Below are positions 29,791-38,250 of a stretch of DNA of 64,000 nucleotides, one piece after another. The stretch covers positions 1,860,001 through 1,924,000 of the forward strand of contig NZ_CP039143.1 in the NCBI RefSeq assembly GCF_013343215.1. Reading direction: 5' to 3'. The stretch comes from Acinetobacter sp. 10FS3-1. GTDB lineage: Bacteria > Pseudomonadota > Gammaproteobacteria > Pseudomonadales > Moraxellaceae. The notes under the pieces were generated by a model that saw nothing but the letters and a program-made list of their open reading frames with translations, had not been told where the DNA came from and searched no databases. Position 1 is the first letter of the stretch; each line of letters begins with the position of its first letter. A program made the position numbers and the translations under genes.

Positions 29791-30003
29791 CTAGGCCTCT
29801 TCTTCGACACCAGCAAATTTGTAGACTTCCGCCTTACTCCAACGAAGAGTACGTCCATGTCTAATAGGATTAATTGGGCCATTTTCATATAAAGCCCACT
29901 TACGTAAAGTCTGTTCTGCATACCCTAAAAGCCTAGCTGTCTCTCTAGTGGTCAATAAAAGCCGATCATCTGTAATCGGCTTATGTTTATGCTTTAGTGC
30001 CAT
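29791..30003 (-). CDS. AlpA/excisionase-like DNA-binding protein
   Basis: 70 residues from MALKHKHKPITDD (ATG 30003, AAAGAGAG upstream). It contains a winged-helix of the MerR/excisionase kind: LTTRETARLLGYAEQTLRKWA followed by GPINPIRHGRTLRWSKAEVYKF. Such proteins control integrase expression or direct excision in satellite phages and integrative elements. It lies directly upstream of the recombinase operon on the same strand. A longer frame to 30135 is an unlikely extension. Confidence 0.8.
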   Translation of the reverse strand: MALKHKHKPITDDRLLLTTRETARLLGYAEQTLRKWALYENGPINPIRHGRTLRWSKAEVYKFAGVEEEA

Positions 30004-30048
30004 ATTTCTCTCTTTAAAATGCTTTAAAACTATAAAAGCACGTTTAAA

Positions 30049-30090
30049 GGGGTAAAGAAAAGAGGTATAATTACTAAATAACTTTACCCC
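30049..30090. promoter_or_regulatory. Inverted repeat in the divergent promoter region
   Basis: GGGGTAAAG (30049-30057) and CTTTACCCC (30082-30090) are perfect 9-bp arms 24 bp apart, in the 109-bp gap between the AlpA-like gene and the divergent 295-residue gene. AGGTATAATTA between the arms contains a TATAAT that could be a -10 element. A likely operator, perhaps for the AlpA-like protein. Confidence 0.5.
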
Positions 30091-30112
30091 AACTTTAGTA
30101 TGGAATGGAAAA

Positions 30113-31000
30113 ATGGGACGCAATGCTCGTGGCATTTTGGAATATGCAAAAACAATTACTTGGTTTGACTATTTATTCAATGAAGCTAAAAAATTAAAGC
30201 ACTTAAACATAACAAATGATTACAAGTTTTATAAATTCATGTATTCAAATTCTAAACATTCACCTGAAGATAAATTATTTAAAAAATATAAATTTGGTTT
30301 ATCTACACCTCAAAAATCATGGAAAGAAAGCACTGAGAAAAATATACCCGGTGCAACCTGTATTATTCAACACCCTATTTGGGATATTGAAAACACAAAA
30401 TTTACATCAAATAAAATTATAAATGACATGCATAACTTATCTTCAGATATTCGCAGCTATGTAATATCCGATGGATTAGGTTGTCCACAACCCATATGTT
30501 ATCCAACACTTGAAAAAATTATTTCTTTTGAAAATCTTGATGCTATCTATTCTATATATCTTCTATATCAATGGGGATTAATTATTAATAACTATGAATT
30601 ATGTAACTATTGTGCTATAGCTCTTGAAAAAAACTTAGAAACTCTCTTATTAAATATTAGCTATTTGCATAGATCTCACATATTTTTATTCGACATAATT
30701 TTCGATAAAATTAGAAAAATATCTTATCGAGGCCTGACTATAGCTGACGTCACAAATATAAATTGGCGCCTGCTAAGAGCTAAAAATTGGATCAGTGATA
30801 TTCGAATGAACTCATATGTATCCGAATATGAGTTGTTCAAAAAATCTGTTATATCAGAAAAATTTAAAAATAAAGAAATTTACATTTCCAATTCTGATTC
30901 TTTAATATTGCATGCGAAAATTGCTACTGATCCAAATGATCTAATCACCCTTAACCTTAATAAATTTTTTCCTTCCCACATCATATTGTATTCCAACTAA
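30113..31000 (+). CDS. Unknown protein divergent from the AlpA-like gene
   Basis: 295 residues from MGRNARGILEYAKTITWFDYL. It is soluble by composition and very AT-rich, with many Ile/Asn/Lys/Tyr codons, unlike the chromosomal genes to the right. Possible metal-ligand pairs occur (CNYC near residue 165), but no known fold or active site is recognised. It shares a bidirectional promoter with the AlpA-like regulator, which suggests it belongs to the mobile module as cargo. The upstream GGAATGG gives a plausible ribosome site. Confidence 0.6.
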   Translation: MGRNARGILEYAKTITWFDYLFNEAKKLKHLNITNDYKFYKFMYSNSKHSPEDKLFKKYKFGLSTPQKSWKESTEKNIPGATCIIQHPIWDIENTKFTSNKIINDMHNLSSDIRSYVISDGLGCPQPICYPTLEKIISFENLDAIYSIYLLYQWGLIINNYELCNYCAIALEKNLETLLLNISYLHRSHIFLFDIIFDKIRKISYRGLTIADVTNINWRLLRAKNWISDIRMNSYVSEYELFKKSVISEKFKNKEIYISNSDSLILHAKIATDPNDLITLNLNKFFPSHIILYSN

Positions 31001-31044
31001 AGCGGACACCCACAATTAACACCCAGGTATGGCAGCCTGCCCTT

Positions 31045-31189
31045 TTATCGTTTGTAAACCTTTTTCCATGTGCTCATGCTGCCTGCCCCTGCACCAAATG
31101 CTGTATTGGCAATAATACCTTGAACATCGTCACCTGAAGCAGGTGAGATCCCAGCTGAAATTGTCCCGGCTAATTCAACATTGCTCTCT
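31045..31189 (-). pseudogene. C-terminal gene fossil
   Basis: 47 in-frame codons reading leftwards (ESNVELAGTISAGISPAS... ending TWKKVYKR, stop at 31045) look like the tail of a Gly/Ala/Ser-rich protein. No start or upstream part remains. Unassigned. Confidence 0.3.
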
Positions 31190-31254
31190 TAAATGTATTT
31201 CTTAATGCGGCACTGCCAGCCAATTTTTACCGTGTAAAAAACCCATTTACTGCC

Positions 31255-31598
31255 TTGGTAAATTCTATCACCAGATCCCCAAAGGGGCGAGCCAAGCTGT
31301 ATAGAGTGTGGCTAAAACAAAGTCATCCCTGCTGCGCCTGTCTTAAACCAGTCACCAAAGATACACCATGGCACAGCCGTCATATTGTGAAGCTAAGTCA
31401 TGGTAGGATGGATGCGGTCGCTCATCTTGAGATTTACCATCTATCTGTATTGTCCGAGGAGTGTTCAGTTTGCCAATGTCAACGAGGTATAACCGGGTGC
31501 CGAATGGCGCCTTAGAAGAGGCTTGAGCCGTGTGCTGGGAAACTCGCATGCACGGTTCTTAGGGGGTTGACGTAGGCAACTGCGTCTGACTACCCGAC
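31255..31598 (+). mobile_element. 3' fragment of a group II intron
   Basis: Codons from about 31255 to 31515 encode the C-terminal HNH part of an intron-encoded reverse transcriptase (LKQSHPCCACLKPVTKDT then WHSRHIVKLSHG). Ribozyme domains V and VI and a 3' end near CTACCCGAC follow. The reverse transcriptase core and domains I-IV are missing, so it cannot splice or move. Confidence 0.75.
31525..31558 (+). ncRNA. Group II intron domain V
   Basis: A 34-nt hairpin GAGCCGTGTGC ... GCATGCACGGTTC has the length and sequence of domain V, including the AGC catalytic triad position. It is the most conserved part of the ribozyme and is well preserved in this remnant. Confidence 0.8.
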
Positions 31599-31834
31599 AA
31601 CCAAATGCGCCCTTAGGCCTTGGGAAGTAAGAACTGGCTGTTTGTTGGCTCGCTGCGCAGTGGTCAACGAGCGGCGAATATCAAGACTTAAATCCAGTCA
31701 GCAAAGCTGAATGGCTTGGATCTGTATGCCTATGTTACCGACACATAAAGTGACCTAAATAGAAGAATTACTGCCACACCGGTGGCAACCCGACCAAAAT
31801 TAAAAAATAGGTGTGGGGTTCAGCCCACGCTTAC
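31599..31834 (+). mobile_element. Fossil of the 3' end of a second IS66-family element
   Basis: Downstream of the intron, a decayed TnpC frame reads NQMRP-ALGSKNWLFVGS and GQRAAN...IQSAKLNGLDLYAYV with stops. It ends in a terminal repeat whose reverse is GTAAGCGTGGGCTGAAC (to 31834). It differs from the intact IS66 element at 25567-28098. The intron sits exactly in the NQMRP codons. Confidence 0.75.
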
Positions 31835-31916
31835 GAAACTTGTAATAAACTGATCTAAAATTCGATCATATACTTCATATCTCAAAGTATTGACTTAAAT
31901 TATGATTAAGCCATGC

Positions 31917-32005
31917 CAGAATTAGATCGCCCCATACCCAAGTCGTCACTTGAATTTGAGTAACTATAGGAAATTCTATCTTTAAAGTCTTTATCCAACA
32001 AAACC
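31917..32005 (+). mobile_element. Fossil right end of an IS17-like element
   Basis: AGAATTAGATCGCCCCATAC and following bases match the last ~90 bp of the intact IS copies, including a decayed terminal repeat TTTATCCAACAAAACC. About three quarters of the bases agree, so it is old. Confidence 0.7.
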
Positions 32006-32067
32006 AATTAAGAATAATGTTGATTTAAGCTGCTTACCATTTGCTTACCAGAATCTAAAAACAAAAA

Positions 32068-32098
32068 AACCACTTACGATTAGTACACGTAAGTGGTT
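32068..32098 (-). terminator. Terminator of the tRNA gene
   Basis: An 11-bp stem AACCACTTACG / CGTAAGTGGTT sits just beyond the tRNA 3' end. Read leftwards it runs into a T-rich tract (A7 on the plus strand). A strong rho-independent terminator. Confidence 0.8.
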
Positions 32099-32106
32099 GT
32101 TTTATA

Positions 32107-32183
<77 letters not shown>

Positions 32184-32456
32184 TATAGGCTGAATTTGTT
32201 ATATATCAACAAGTTCAGGCGCAGTGAATACTAGCGGAGATTATTTTAAAATACAAGCCTTTTTCATACCGCTTGCACATTAACGCAACAATTCAAATCA
32301 GCAAATTTCTCTAATGGATGAAAATTATTGAAATGAAATGATTACTTATCGTTTTTAAATATTACTCAAAACATATAACTAAAGGATTAATGATAAAAAA
32401 CTTTTATTTATAGGAGTTTTAACACTTCACATGATTGAAATATGAAAGTTTTAAAA

Positions 32457-32567
32457 TTAATCAAATTGCTTAATTCTCTTAGATTCCGTATAAAATTCAA
32501 TCAAAGACCATACAATAACGAGTGCAAAAATGACAGATGCAAATAGAACAGCAGTAATATACGTCAT
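32457..32567 (-). CDS. 36-residue single-pass membrane microprotein
   Basis: ATG at 32565-32567 is preceded by AGGAG at good spacing. The product is MTYITAVLFASVIFALVIVW followed by a short charged tail (SLIEFYTESKRIKQFD). One hydrophobic helix of about 20 residues spans residues 3-22, with the tail likely cytoplasmic. The strong ribosome site and clean topology argue for a real gene in the 714-bp gap between the tRNA and the acyltransferase. Function unknown; it resembles in form the small subunits that attach to larger membrane complexes. Confidence 0.6.
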   Translation of the reverse strand: MTYITAVLFASVIFALVIVWSLIEFYTESKRIKQFD

Positions 32568-32897
32568 TTTTTCCAGTCTCCTAGGGGCAATTTGTTTGAA
32601 TAAAACTCAAAGCTCAACTTTTGAACCTACGACAAAAGTCTAATAAGATTCACGCTTTCTGAATAGCCCCTAAAAGACCTTTTTAATATATTTTTTATAT
32701 CAACTCATATTTATTTTATATTTAATCAATTATATTTATTACATCTACGTCTAAGTAAGATTCGCTTTTGGCGACCCCTGCCTTTTCCATACCTCTGCAT
32801 TTTATTTGCGTATTAACTCCACTTTTCTATTGACTGCACACCAAAACAGGCAGAAATTAGCACTCACTATTTCATAGATATACTTTGACTTTCTCTT
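32568..32897. other. Intergenic stretch before the acyltransferase
   Basis: AT-rich, with no credible coding frame. It must hold the promoter of the membrane microprotein (leftwards) and of the acyltransferase (rightwards). No hairpin or operator stood out. The other side of the microprotein (32184-32456) is also gene-free. Confidence 0.35.
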
Positions 32898-33452
32898 ATG
32901 CTGAACAAATTTCTTGGTGAATCTGCATTTAAACTTGCCGGTTGGCAATACCATGTGGAACCGAATGTATTGGAAGACAAACAGGTCATCGTTGGCTTTG
33001 AACATACTTCAATGCTAGACGCTGTACTTTCACTGGCACTATTTCAGATTTATGACCTGAAGATTCATACGCTAATCAAAAAAGAGTTATTTAAAGGACC
33101 ATTGAAACCACTTTTAAAAGCCATAGGGGGTATCCCTGTTGATCGTCAAGCGAATAAAGATATTGTGAGCTTGATGGTGGACCATTTCCAGCAGCATGAA
33201 AAATTTAATCTGGTCATTGCGCCAGAAGCAACTCGTGCCAAAAGTGCTGAAGTACGCAAACCGATCCGCACAGGTTTCTGGCATATTGCCAAAGCAGCCA
33301 ATGTTCCCATTGTCTTGATGTATGCCAACTCAAAAACCAAACAAGGTGGTATTTTTGGAAAAATCTATCCGACTGAACTGTCTCATGATCTAGCTTTAAT
33401 CAAGCAGCTTTATAAAGATCATGTAGGGCTAGAGATTATTATTCCAGAATAA
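32898..33452 (+). CDS. PlsC-like acyltransferase
   Basis: 184 residues. The acyltransferase H-x4-D motif appears as EHTSMLD (H36, D41). A second block GIPVDRQ matches motif III, and PEATRAKS stands in place of the usual PEGTRS. It probably acylates a lysophospholipid or related substrate at the inner membrane, although no clear transmembrane helix is present. It is shorter than PlsC (about 240) and starts close to motif I. The ribosome site is weak, so the start is uncertain. Confidence 0.75.
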   Translation: MLNKFLGESAFKLAGWQYHVEPNVLEDKQVIVGFEHTSMLDAVLSLALFQIYDLKIHTLIKKELFKGPLKPLLKAIGGIPVDRQANKDIVSLMVDHFQQHEKFNLVIAPEATRAKSAEVRKPIRTGFWHIAKAANVPIVLMYANSKTKQGGIFGKIYPTELSHDLALIKQLYKDHVGLEIIIPE

Positions 33453-33686
33453 ATACTGAGGCAGAGCTCATGAGCAACGCCTTGTTTCCCTTGCTGAGTT
33501 TGCCTCTCTATTTGTATTATTTTCTGCCTTATTTTTCGTTTCTGTTGCTATAGTTTTCCTTTTTAAGGATTTTTTTGACATTATGCTGAAATCTCAAATC
33601 TAGCCTCTATTTTCAAAAAAATACCTTATGGTAGAATCTGCCCAATTCGATAGGCATACAGCCGATCTACAAGGAGCATATTTCGC

Positions 33687-34436
33687 ATGGCGGGTCATTC
33701 CAAGTGGGCCAATATTAAGCATCGCAAAGCAAAACAAGATGCTAGTCGTGGTAAGTTGTTTACCAAATATATTCGTGAATTGACAACTGCTGCTAAACTC
33801 GGCGGTCCAGATGTCGGCAGCAACCCTCGTCTACGTGCTGTAGTGGAAAAGGCATTATCTGTGAATATGACACGTGATGTCATCAACCGTGCAATTCAGC
33901 GCGGTGCAGGCGGTGAAGATAATGACGATCTAAAAGAAGTCACTTATGAAGGTTATGGCGTAGGCGGCGTTGCCGTAATTGTAGAAACCATGACTGACAA
34001 CCTGAACCGTACCGTTCCGGATGTCCGCCACTGTTTTTCTAAAACAGACGGTAATCTCGGTACAAATGGCTCGGTTGCGTTCCTGTTCACCAAACGTGGC
34101 GAAATTTCTTTTGAGGATGTGTCTTTAGAAGACCAGATTATGGAAGTTGCACTTGAAGCAGGTGCAGATGATATTGAAGTGGATGAAGATCAGATTCTGG
34201 TCATCACCACGCCAGAAGCCTTTGGTACGGTACAGGATGCTTTATCCGCTGCCGGCTTAAAGTCTGACAATGCCGAAGTGGTGATGAGTCCTTCAACCAA
34301 GGCTGAAATCACAGACATTGAACAAGCGAAAAAAATCATGAAAATGATTGATATGCTTGAAGATCTGGATGATGTTCAAAACGTGTATACCAACGTAGAG
34401 TTCTCTGATGAAGTATTAGCGCAGCTAGATCCCTAA
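33687..34436 (+). CDS. yebC: YebC/TACO1-family protein
   Basis: 249 residues beginning [19 protein letters not shown], the family signature, with [16 protein letters not shown] and a C-terminal [20 protein letters not shown]. YebC-type proteins act in translation at difficult (for example proline-rich) codons, and some were earlier described as transcription regulators (PmpR). AAGGAG lies before the ATG, and a strong terminator follows at once, so this is a single-gene unit. Confidence 0.95.
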   Translation: MAGHSKWANIKHRKAKQDASRGKLFTKYIRELTTAAKLGGPDVGSNPRLRAVVEKALSVNMTRDVINRAIQRGAGGEDNDDLKEVTYEGYGVGGVAVIVETMTDNLNRTVPDVRHCFSKTDGNLGTNGSVAFLFTKRGEISFEDVSLEDQIMEVALEAGADDIEVDEDQILVITTPEAFGTVQDALSAAGLKSDNAEVVMSPSTKAEITDIEQAKKIMKMIDMLEDLDDVQNVYTNVEFSDEVLAQLDP

Positions 34437-34449
34437 TGCGCTTTAGAAT

Positions 34450-34477
34450 AAAAAACGCACCTTCAGGTGCGTTTTTT
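34450..34477 (+). terminator. Terminator after yebC
   Basis: Stem AACGCACCT / AGGTGCGTT with a two-base turn and A/T tracts on both sides. It can work for yebC and for the converging Lrp-type gene. Confidence 0.9.
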
Positions 34478-34507
34478 ATTGAAACTTGTTAAAAATAATT
34501 GGGGATT

Positions 34508-34978
34508 TTAAATTTTGTTTAATAGCCCACTACAATTAAAGACATTGTATTCCTTGATCACAAAACTGGAATGCAGAGCCACCACATGCTCGATCTTGCC
34601 AATTTTATTTAACAGGATTTCACTGTAGTTTTCCATATCACGCGCAACCACTTCTACAATAAAATCGGCTGATTGTCCCGTCACGAGAAAAGCATGAATG
34701 ACCTCAGGAATATCTTCCAGCTCTTCCAGAAATTTGGCAAAAGTATCAGTATCATGTTTGCTTAAAGAAACCTGCAACAGTACATGCAGGCTAAAGCCAA
34801 GCTTTTGATAATTAATCTCCCGCTTCAAACCACTCATAACATTCTGATCAATCAGATGCTTGATGCGGCGGTGTACGGAACTAACTGACAAATTTACCCG
34901 CTCCGACAGCTCATTCAGGTTAATGTCTTCATGGGTTAAAATTTCCAGAATATGTTTATCGAAACGATCCAGCTCCAT
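34508..34978 (-). CDS. Lrp/AsnC-family regulator
   Basis: 156 residues. An N-terminal HTH (LSERVNLSVSSVHRRIKHLI) is followed by the alpha/beta RAM ligand domain (VTGQSADFIVEVVARDM). Members sense amino acids and bind DNA as multimers. It stands alone, convergent with yebC, and its target is not evident. Confidence 0.9.
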   Translation of the reverse strand: MELDRFDKHILEILTHEDINLNELSERVNLSVSSVHRRIKHLIDQNVMSGLKREINYQKLGFSLHVLLQVSLSKHDTDTFAKFLEELEDIPEVIHAFLVTGQSADFIVEVVARDMENYSEILLNKIGKIEHVVALHSSFVIKEYNVFNCSGLLNKI

Positions 34979-35176
34979 ATTTATACTCTTATCTATCTCT
35001 TTAGAAATGCAGGATTAACTTTAAAAAATCCTACCCAACATTTCGGTAATTTTCACAAAATTTGCTTATTTTGAAAATATTTTCGGAATAGCCAGCAGCT
35101 TTCAAGATTTTTTATATCTTACGATTTAAATCTTAAAACTTTGCTGTCATTTAAGATACAGAGAGTATAGCTCACG

Positions 35177-35941
35177 CTATACTCCACGCCAGTCGACCCG
35201 CGCACCACGTTCAGTTCGGTAGATCCGGCAGATATATTGTCCAAGGGGTAAGTCTTCCAGATACTGCTGATATTCACGGTATTCTTCGGACAGATTTTCA
35301 AAGTTTTCTTTTTCCCAGGGCGTACCGGGAATGGCCAATAAAGGGGCCAGCATCGAACACACGGCAATATCCGCCAGCCCCAAACGTGAACCCACAAAAT
35401 ATTGTCCACCCGCTTGCACCAGCAAGGCATTGAGCCGCTGTACCGCAACATCAATCTGCTGTCTGGACTCCGCCACTGTTTCTTCATTCAGCGCATAGCC
35501 TCTGGCCACCACCGCTTTTAAAAGAGGCCGGGAGTATTTTTCAAACTGACGTAAATAACCCTGCTCACCAATTAAAATATCCATGGATTCATCATCATAT
35601 GCCAAAGCCTGAGCCAACATCCAGCGTCTGACATGCCGCCCTAGCTCCAAGGTCATTTCATTAATATTTAAACTTTGCTGGCGCCATGGGCCTTCTGGGT
35701 ACAGCAGGCCATGTTCCGGATAGGCATCATCTAGATATAGTGCAATCTGGGTGGAATCGGCAATCCACCGGTCCTGATCACGCAGAATCGGCAGGCGGTT
35801 TTGTCCGGTCTTCAGTCGGGCAAATGCCCGATGTACCCCGGGAATCAGGTTCTGTGCAACATAGTCCAGCTCTTTATGGTCCAACATCCAGCGCGCTTTT
35901 TCACAAAAGTGAGATAAAGGAAACTGGTATAGAGTTCGCAT
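35177..35941 (-). CDS. Glutathione S-transferase family protein
   Basis: 254 residues. A thioredoxin-like N-terminal domain starts MRTLYQFPLSHFCEKARW (Ser9/Cys13 near the usual catalytic position), with the cis-Pro region RLPILRD and the DSTQIALYLDD glutathione-contact motif. A helical C-terminal domain contains YFVGSRLGLADIAVCSML. A detoxification or reduction role is likely; the substrate is unknown. Confidence 0.85.
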   Translation of the reverse strand: MRTLYQFPLSHFCEKARWMLDHKELDYVAQNLIPGVHRAFARLKTGQNRLPILRDQDRWIADSTQIALYLDDAYPEHGLLYPEGPWRQQSLNINEMTLELGRHVRRWMLAQALAYDDESMDILIGEQGYLRQFEKYSRPLLKAVVARGYALNEETVAESRQQIDVAVQRLNALLVQAGGQYFVGSRLGLADIAVCSMLAPLLAIPGTPWEKENFENLSEEYREYQQYLEDLPLGQYICRIYRTERGARVDWRGV

Positions 35942-36236
35942 GCATGCTCCGTATATATGCCAAGATGAGGACTATTTTCGTCTAATGGTTATTCCAGCTA
36001 CTTTAGACATTCGCCTGTTTAAAAACAATGTGATTTTTATTTAAAATTAACATCATGAGGGTCAAGCCGCTCTTGTCAGGCCAGCATCTGCTTATTTTCC
36101 TCCGGTTTTTTCGATTTATCCAGACTCTATCAAAAATGGTCCGATTGCAATAAAGCTAATACACATCACCTGACTTTGGTGCGGCTTTCATGTAAAATCA
36201 CAGGCAATTTTTATATAACGCTTTGTGAGTTATTTC

Positions 36237-37328
36237 ATGGGTTTTAATTGTGGTATTGTAGGCCTGCCGAACGTTGGTAAATCTACACTTTTCAATGCAT
36301 TAACTAAAGCTGCTATTGCTGCAGAGAACTTCCCATTCTGTACCATTGAGCCCAATACAGGTATCGTGCCTGTACCGGACATGCGTTTAGACAAGCTTGC
36401 TGAAATTGTAAAACCACAACGCGTTATTCCAACCACGATGGAATTTGTGGACATCGCAGGTCTGGTGGCAGGCGCATCGAAAGGTGAAGGTCTGGGTAAC
36501 CAGTTCCTGGCCAATATCCGTGAAACGGATGCAATTGCACATGTAGTTCGCTGTTTCGAAGATGAAAATGTCATTCATGTGAATGGTAAAATTGATCCTT
36601 TAGATGATATTGCGACCATTAATACCGAACTGGCCCTAGCTGACCTGGAAACAGTGACCAAAGCTGTCACCCGTCTGGCCAAGTCTGCAAAAGGCGGCGA
36701 TAAAGAAGCCGTTGCGACCAAAACCGTACTTGAGAAAATCCTGCCTTTGCTAGATGAAGGCAAGCCTGCCCGTGCTGCCGATCTGGATGATGATGAACGC
36801 AAACTGGTTCGTGGTTTTGGTTTATTGACATTAAAACCTACCATGTATATTGCCAACGTGGCTGAGGATGGTTTTGAAAACAACCCGCATCTGGATGCAG
36901 TACGTGAACTGGCAAGTACGGAAAATGCAATTGTAGTGCCTTTGTGCAACCAGATTGAAGCTGAAATCTCACTGCTTGAAGATGAAGACCGCAATGAATT
37001 CCTTGAAGCACTGGGTATGAAAGAACCTGGATTAAACGTGGTTATTCGCGCAGGTTATGCTTTGCTTGGCTTGCAGACTTATTTCACGGCAGGCGTACAG
37101 GAAGTTCGTGCCTGGACTGTAAAAGTAGGTGCAACTGCTCCTCAGGCCGCAGGTGTGATCCATACAGACTTTGAAAAAGGTTTCATCCGTGCTGAATGTA
37201 TTGCTTATGATGATTTCGTACAGTACAACGGCGAAGCAGGTGCCAAAGAAGCGGGTAAATGGCGTCTGGAAGGTAAAACCTATATTGTTCAGGATGGTGA
37301 TGTTCTACATTTCCGTTTTAACGTGTAA
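36237..37328 (+). CDS. ychF: Ribosome-binding ATPase YchF (Obg family)
   Basis: 363 residues from ATG 36237 ([17 protein letters not shown]), matching the family length. A GTG four codons upstream is a possible but unneeded start. The G1 motif is GLPNVGKS, G3 is DIAGLVAGA, and the G4-like NVAE follows MYIA; the NxxE form is linked to ATP rather than GTP use. The C-terminal TGS domain ends in [10 protein letters not shown]. It binds ribosomes and affects stress and redox responses. Confidence 0.95.
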   Translation: MGFNCGIVGLPNVGKSTLFNALTKAAIAAENFPFCTIEPNTGIVPVPDMRLDKLAEIVKPQRVIPTTMEFVDIAGLVAGASKGEGLGNQFLANIRETDAIAHVVRCFEDENVIHVNGKIDPLDDIATINTELALADLETVTKAVTRLAKSAKGGDKEAVATKTVLEKILPLLDEGKPARAADLDDDERKLVRGFGLLTLKPTMYIANVAEDGFENNPHLDAVRELASTENAIVVPLCNQIEAEISLLEDEDRNEFLEALGMKEPGLNVVIRAGYALLGLQTYFTAGVQEVRAWTVKVGATAPQAAGVIHTDFEKGFIRAECIAYDDFVQYNGEAGAKEAGKWRLEGKTYIVQDGDVLHFRFNV

Positions 37329-37365
37329 TTGATTTTTAAGCTTAAGTTTTTCATTGTTTTTAATT

Positions 37366-37390
37366 AAAACCCCTTTCGAGGGGTTTTTTT
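37366..37390 (+). terminator. Terminator after ychF
   Basis: AAAACCCC / GGGGTTTT stem followed by a T tract, 37 bp after the stop codon. Confidence 0.9.
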
Positions 37391-37461
37391 ATGGTGTGAA
37401 GAAAATATCTTGCACAGCAGGTTAGCATCTGAACAAGGACTTAACGCACCGCAACACTAAC

Positions 37462-37480
37462 GATAATAATTCTCATTGTA
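37462..37480. promoter_or_regulatory. Fur-box-like site upstream of sodA
   Basis: GATAATAATTCTCATTGTA matches about 14 of 19 positions of the Fur consensus GATAATGATAATCATTATC. It sits about 70 bp before the sodA ATG, where it would overlap a promoter. sodA repression by Fur is known in E. coli; here it is inferred. Confidence 0.5.
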
Positions 37481-37550
37481 TTTTATGGGATTCAGGCGTA
37501 TTTTATTTCTTAGTCCAATCCGCAATCCGGTGACACTGAGGAACAATAAA

Positions 37551-38129
37551 ATGAGCTATGTACTTCCGCCACTGCCCTATGCTTATGATGCACTTGAACC
37601 TCATCTTGATGCCAAAACTATGGAGATCCATCACAACCAGCATCATCAGACTTATATCAACAATATTAACGCGGGTATTGCAGGTACAGAATGGGAAGAT
37701 TTATCGGTTGAAACACTGGTAACAAAATTCAATCAAGTACCAGAACATTTAAAAAACAATGTCATTAATAATGCGGGCGGTCATGCCAACCACTCTTTGT
37801 TTTGGAGCATCATGAGTCCTGAAGGCGGTGGTCATCCCCAAGGGGAAGTTGTACAAGCTATTGATACAGAATTGGACGGTTTTGAAACCTTTAAAGAGGC
37901 TTTGACCAAAGCTGCACTGACACGTTTCGGCAGTGGCTGGGCATGGCTAAGTGTCGCACCGGATAAAACAATCATTATTGAAAGCAGTGCAAATCAGGAT
38001 TCTCCACTGATGCATGGCAATATCCCTATTCTTGGGCTGGATGTCTGGGAACATGCTTATTACTTGAAATACCAAAACCGCCGTCCTGAATATATTGCTG
38101 CTTTGCGGCGTGTGGGTAATTTTGTTTGA
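37551..38129 (+). CDS. sodA: Superoxide dismutase, manganese type
   Basis: 192 residues from [17 protein letters not shown] at 37551; an upstream in-frame ATG at 37476 lies in the promoter region. Metal ligands are H27, H81, D164 and H168. The [10 protein letters not shown] motif and Q149 in ANQDSP are features of the Mn form, while Fe enzymes have AAQVWNH and place the glutamine elsewhere. It is cytoplasmic, with no signal peptide. A Fur-like box upstream fits induction of the Mn enzyme when iron is scarce. Confidence 0.88.
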   Translation: MSYVLPPLPYAYDALEPHLDAKTMEIHHNQHHQTYINNINAGIAGTEWEDLSVETLVTKFNQVPEHLKNNVINNAGGHANHSLFWSIMSPEGGGHPQGEVVQAIDTELDGFETFKEALTKAALTRFGSGWAWLSVAPDKTIIIESSANQDSPLMHGNIPILGLDVWEHAYYLKYQNRRPEYIAALRRVGNFV

Positions 38130-38250
38130 ATATCTTCCCGGATCATTGTTTTAAAAACCAAACGATCTGTCGCTTAAATGATATATCTCCAGCACAGTTA
38201 ACAACACTACAATAGCGGTATATTGAATAATCAAGCTAAGGATAAATATC

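Noticed and set aside
33470..33553. 27-codon hydrophobic frame (MSNALFPLLS...) after the acyltransferase gene
   Set aside because: Weakly placed ribosome site, no charged tail and no conservation evidence; a chance frame in T-rich DNA is as likely.
37476..37550. Upstream in-frame ATG for sodA
   Set aside because: It would overlap the Fur-like site and add 25 residues absent from the family.
37551..38129. Calling this gene sodB (iron SOD)
   Set aside because: [10 protein letters not shown] and ANQDSP are manganese-type markers; the AAQVWNH motif of iron enzymes is absent.
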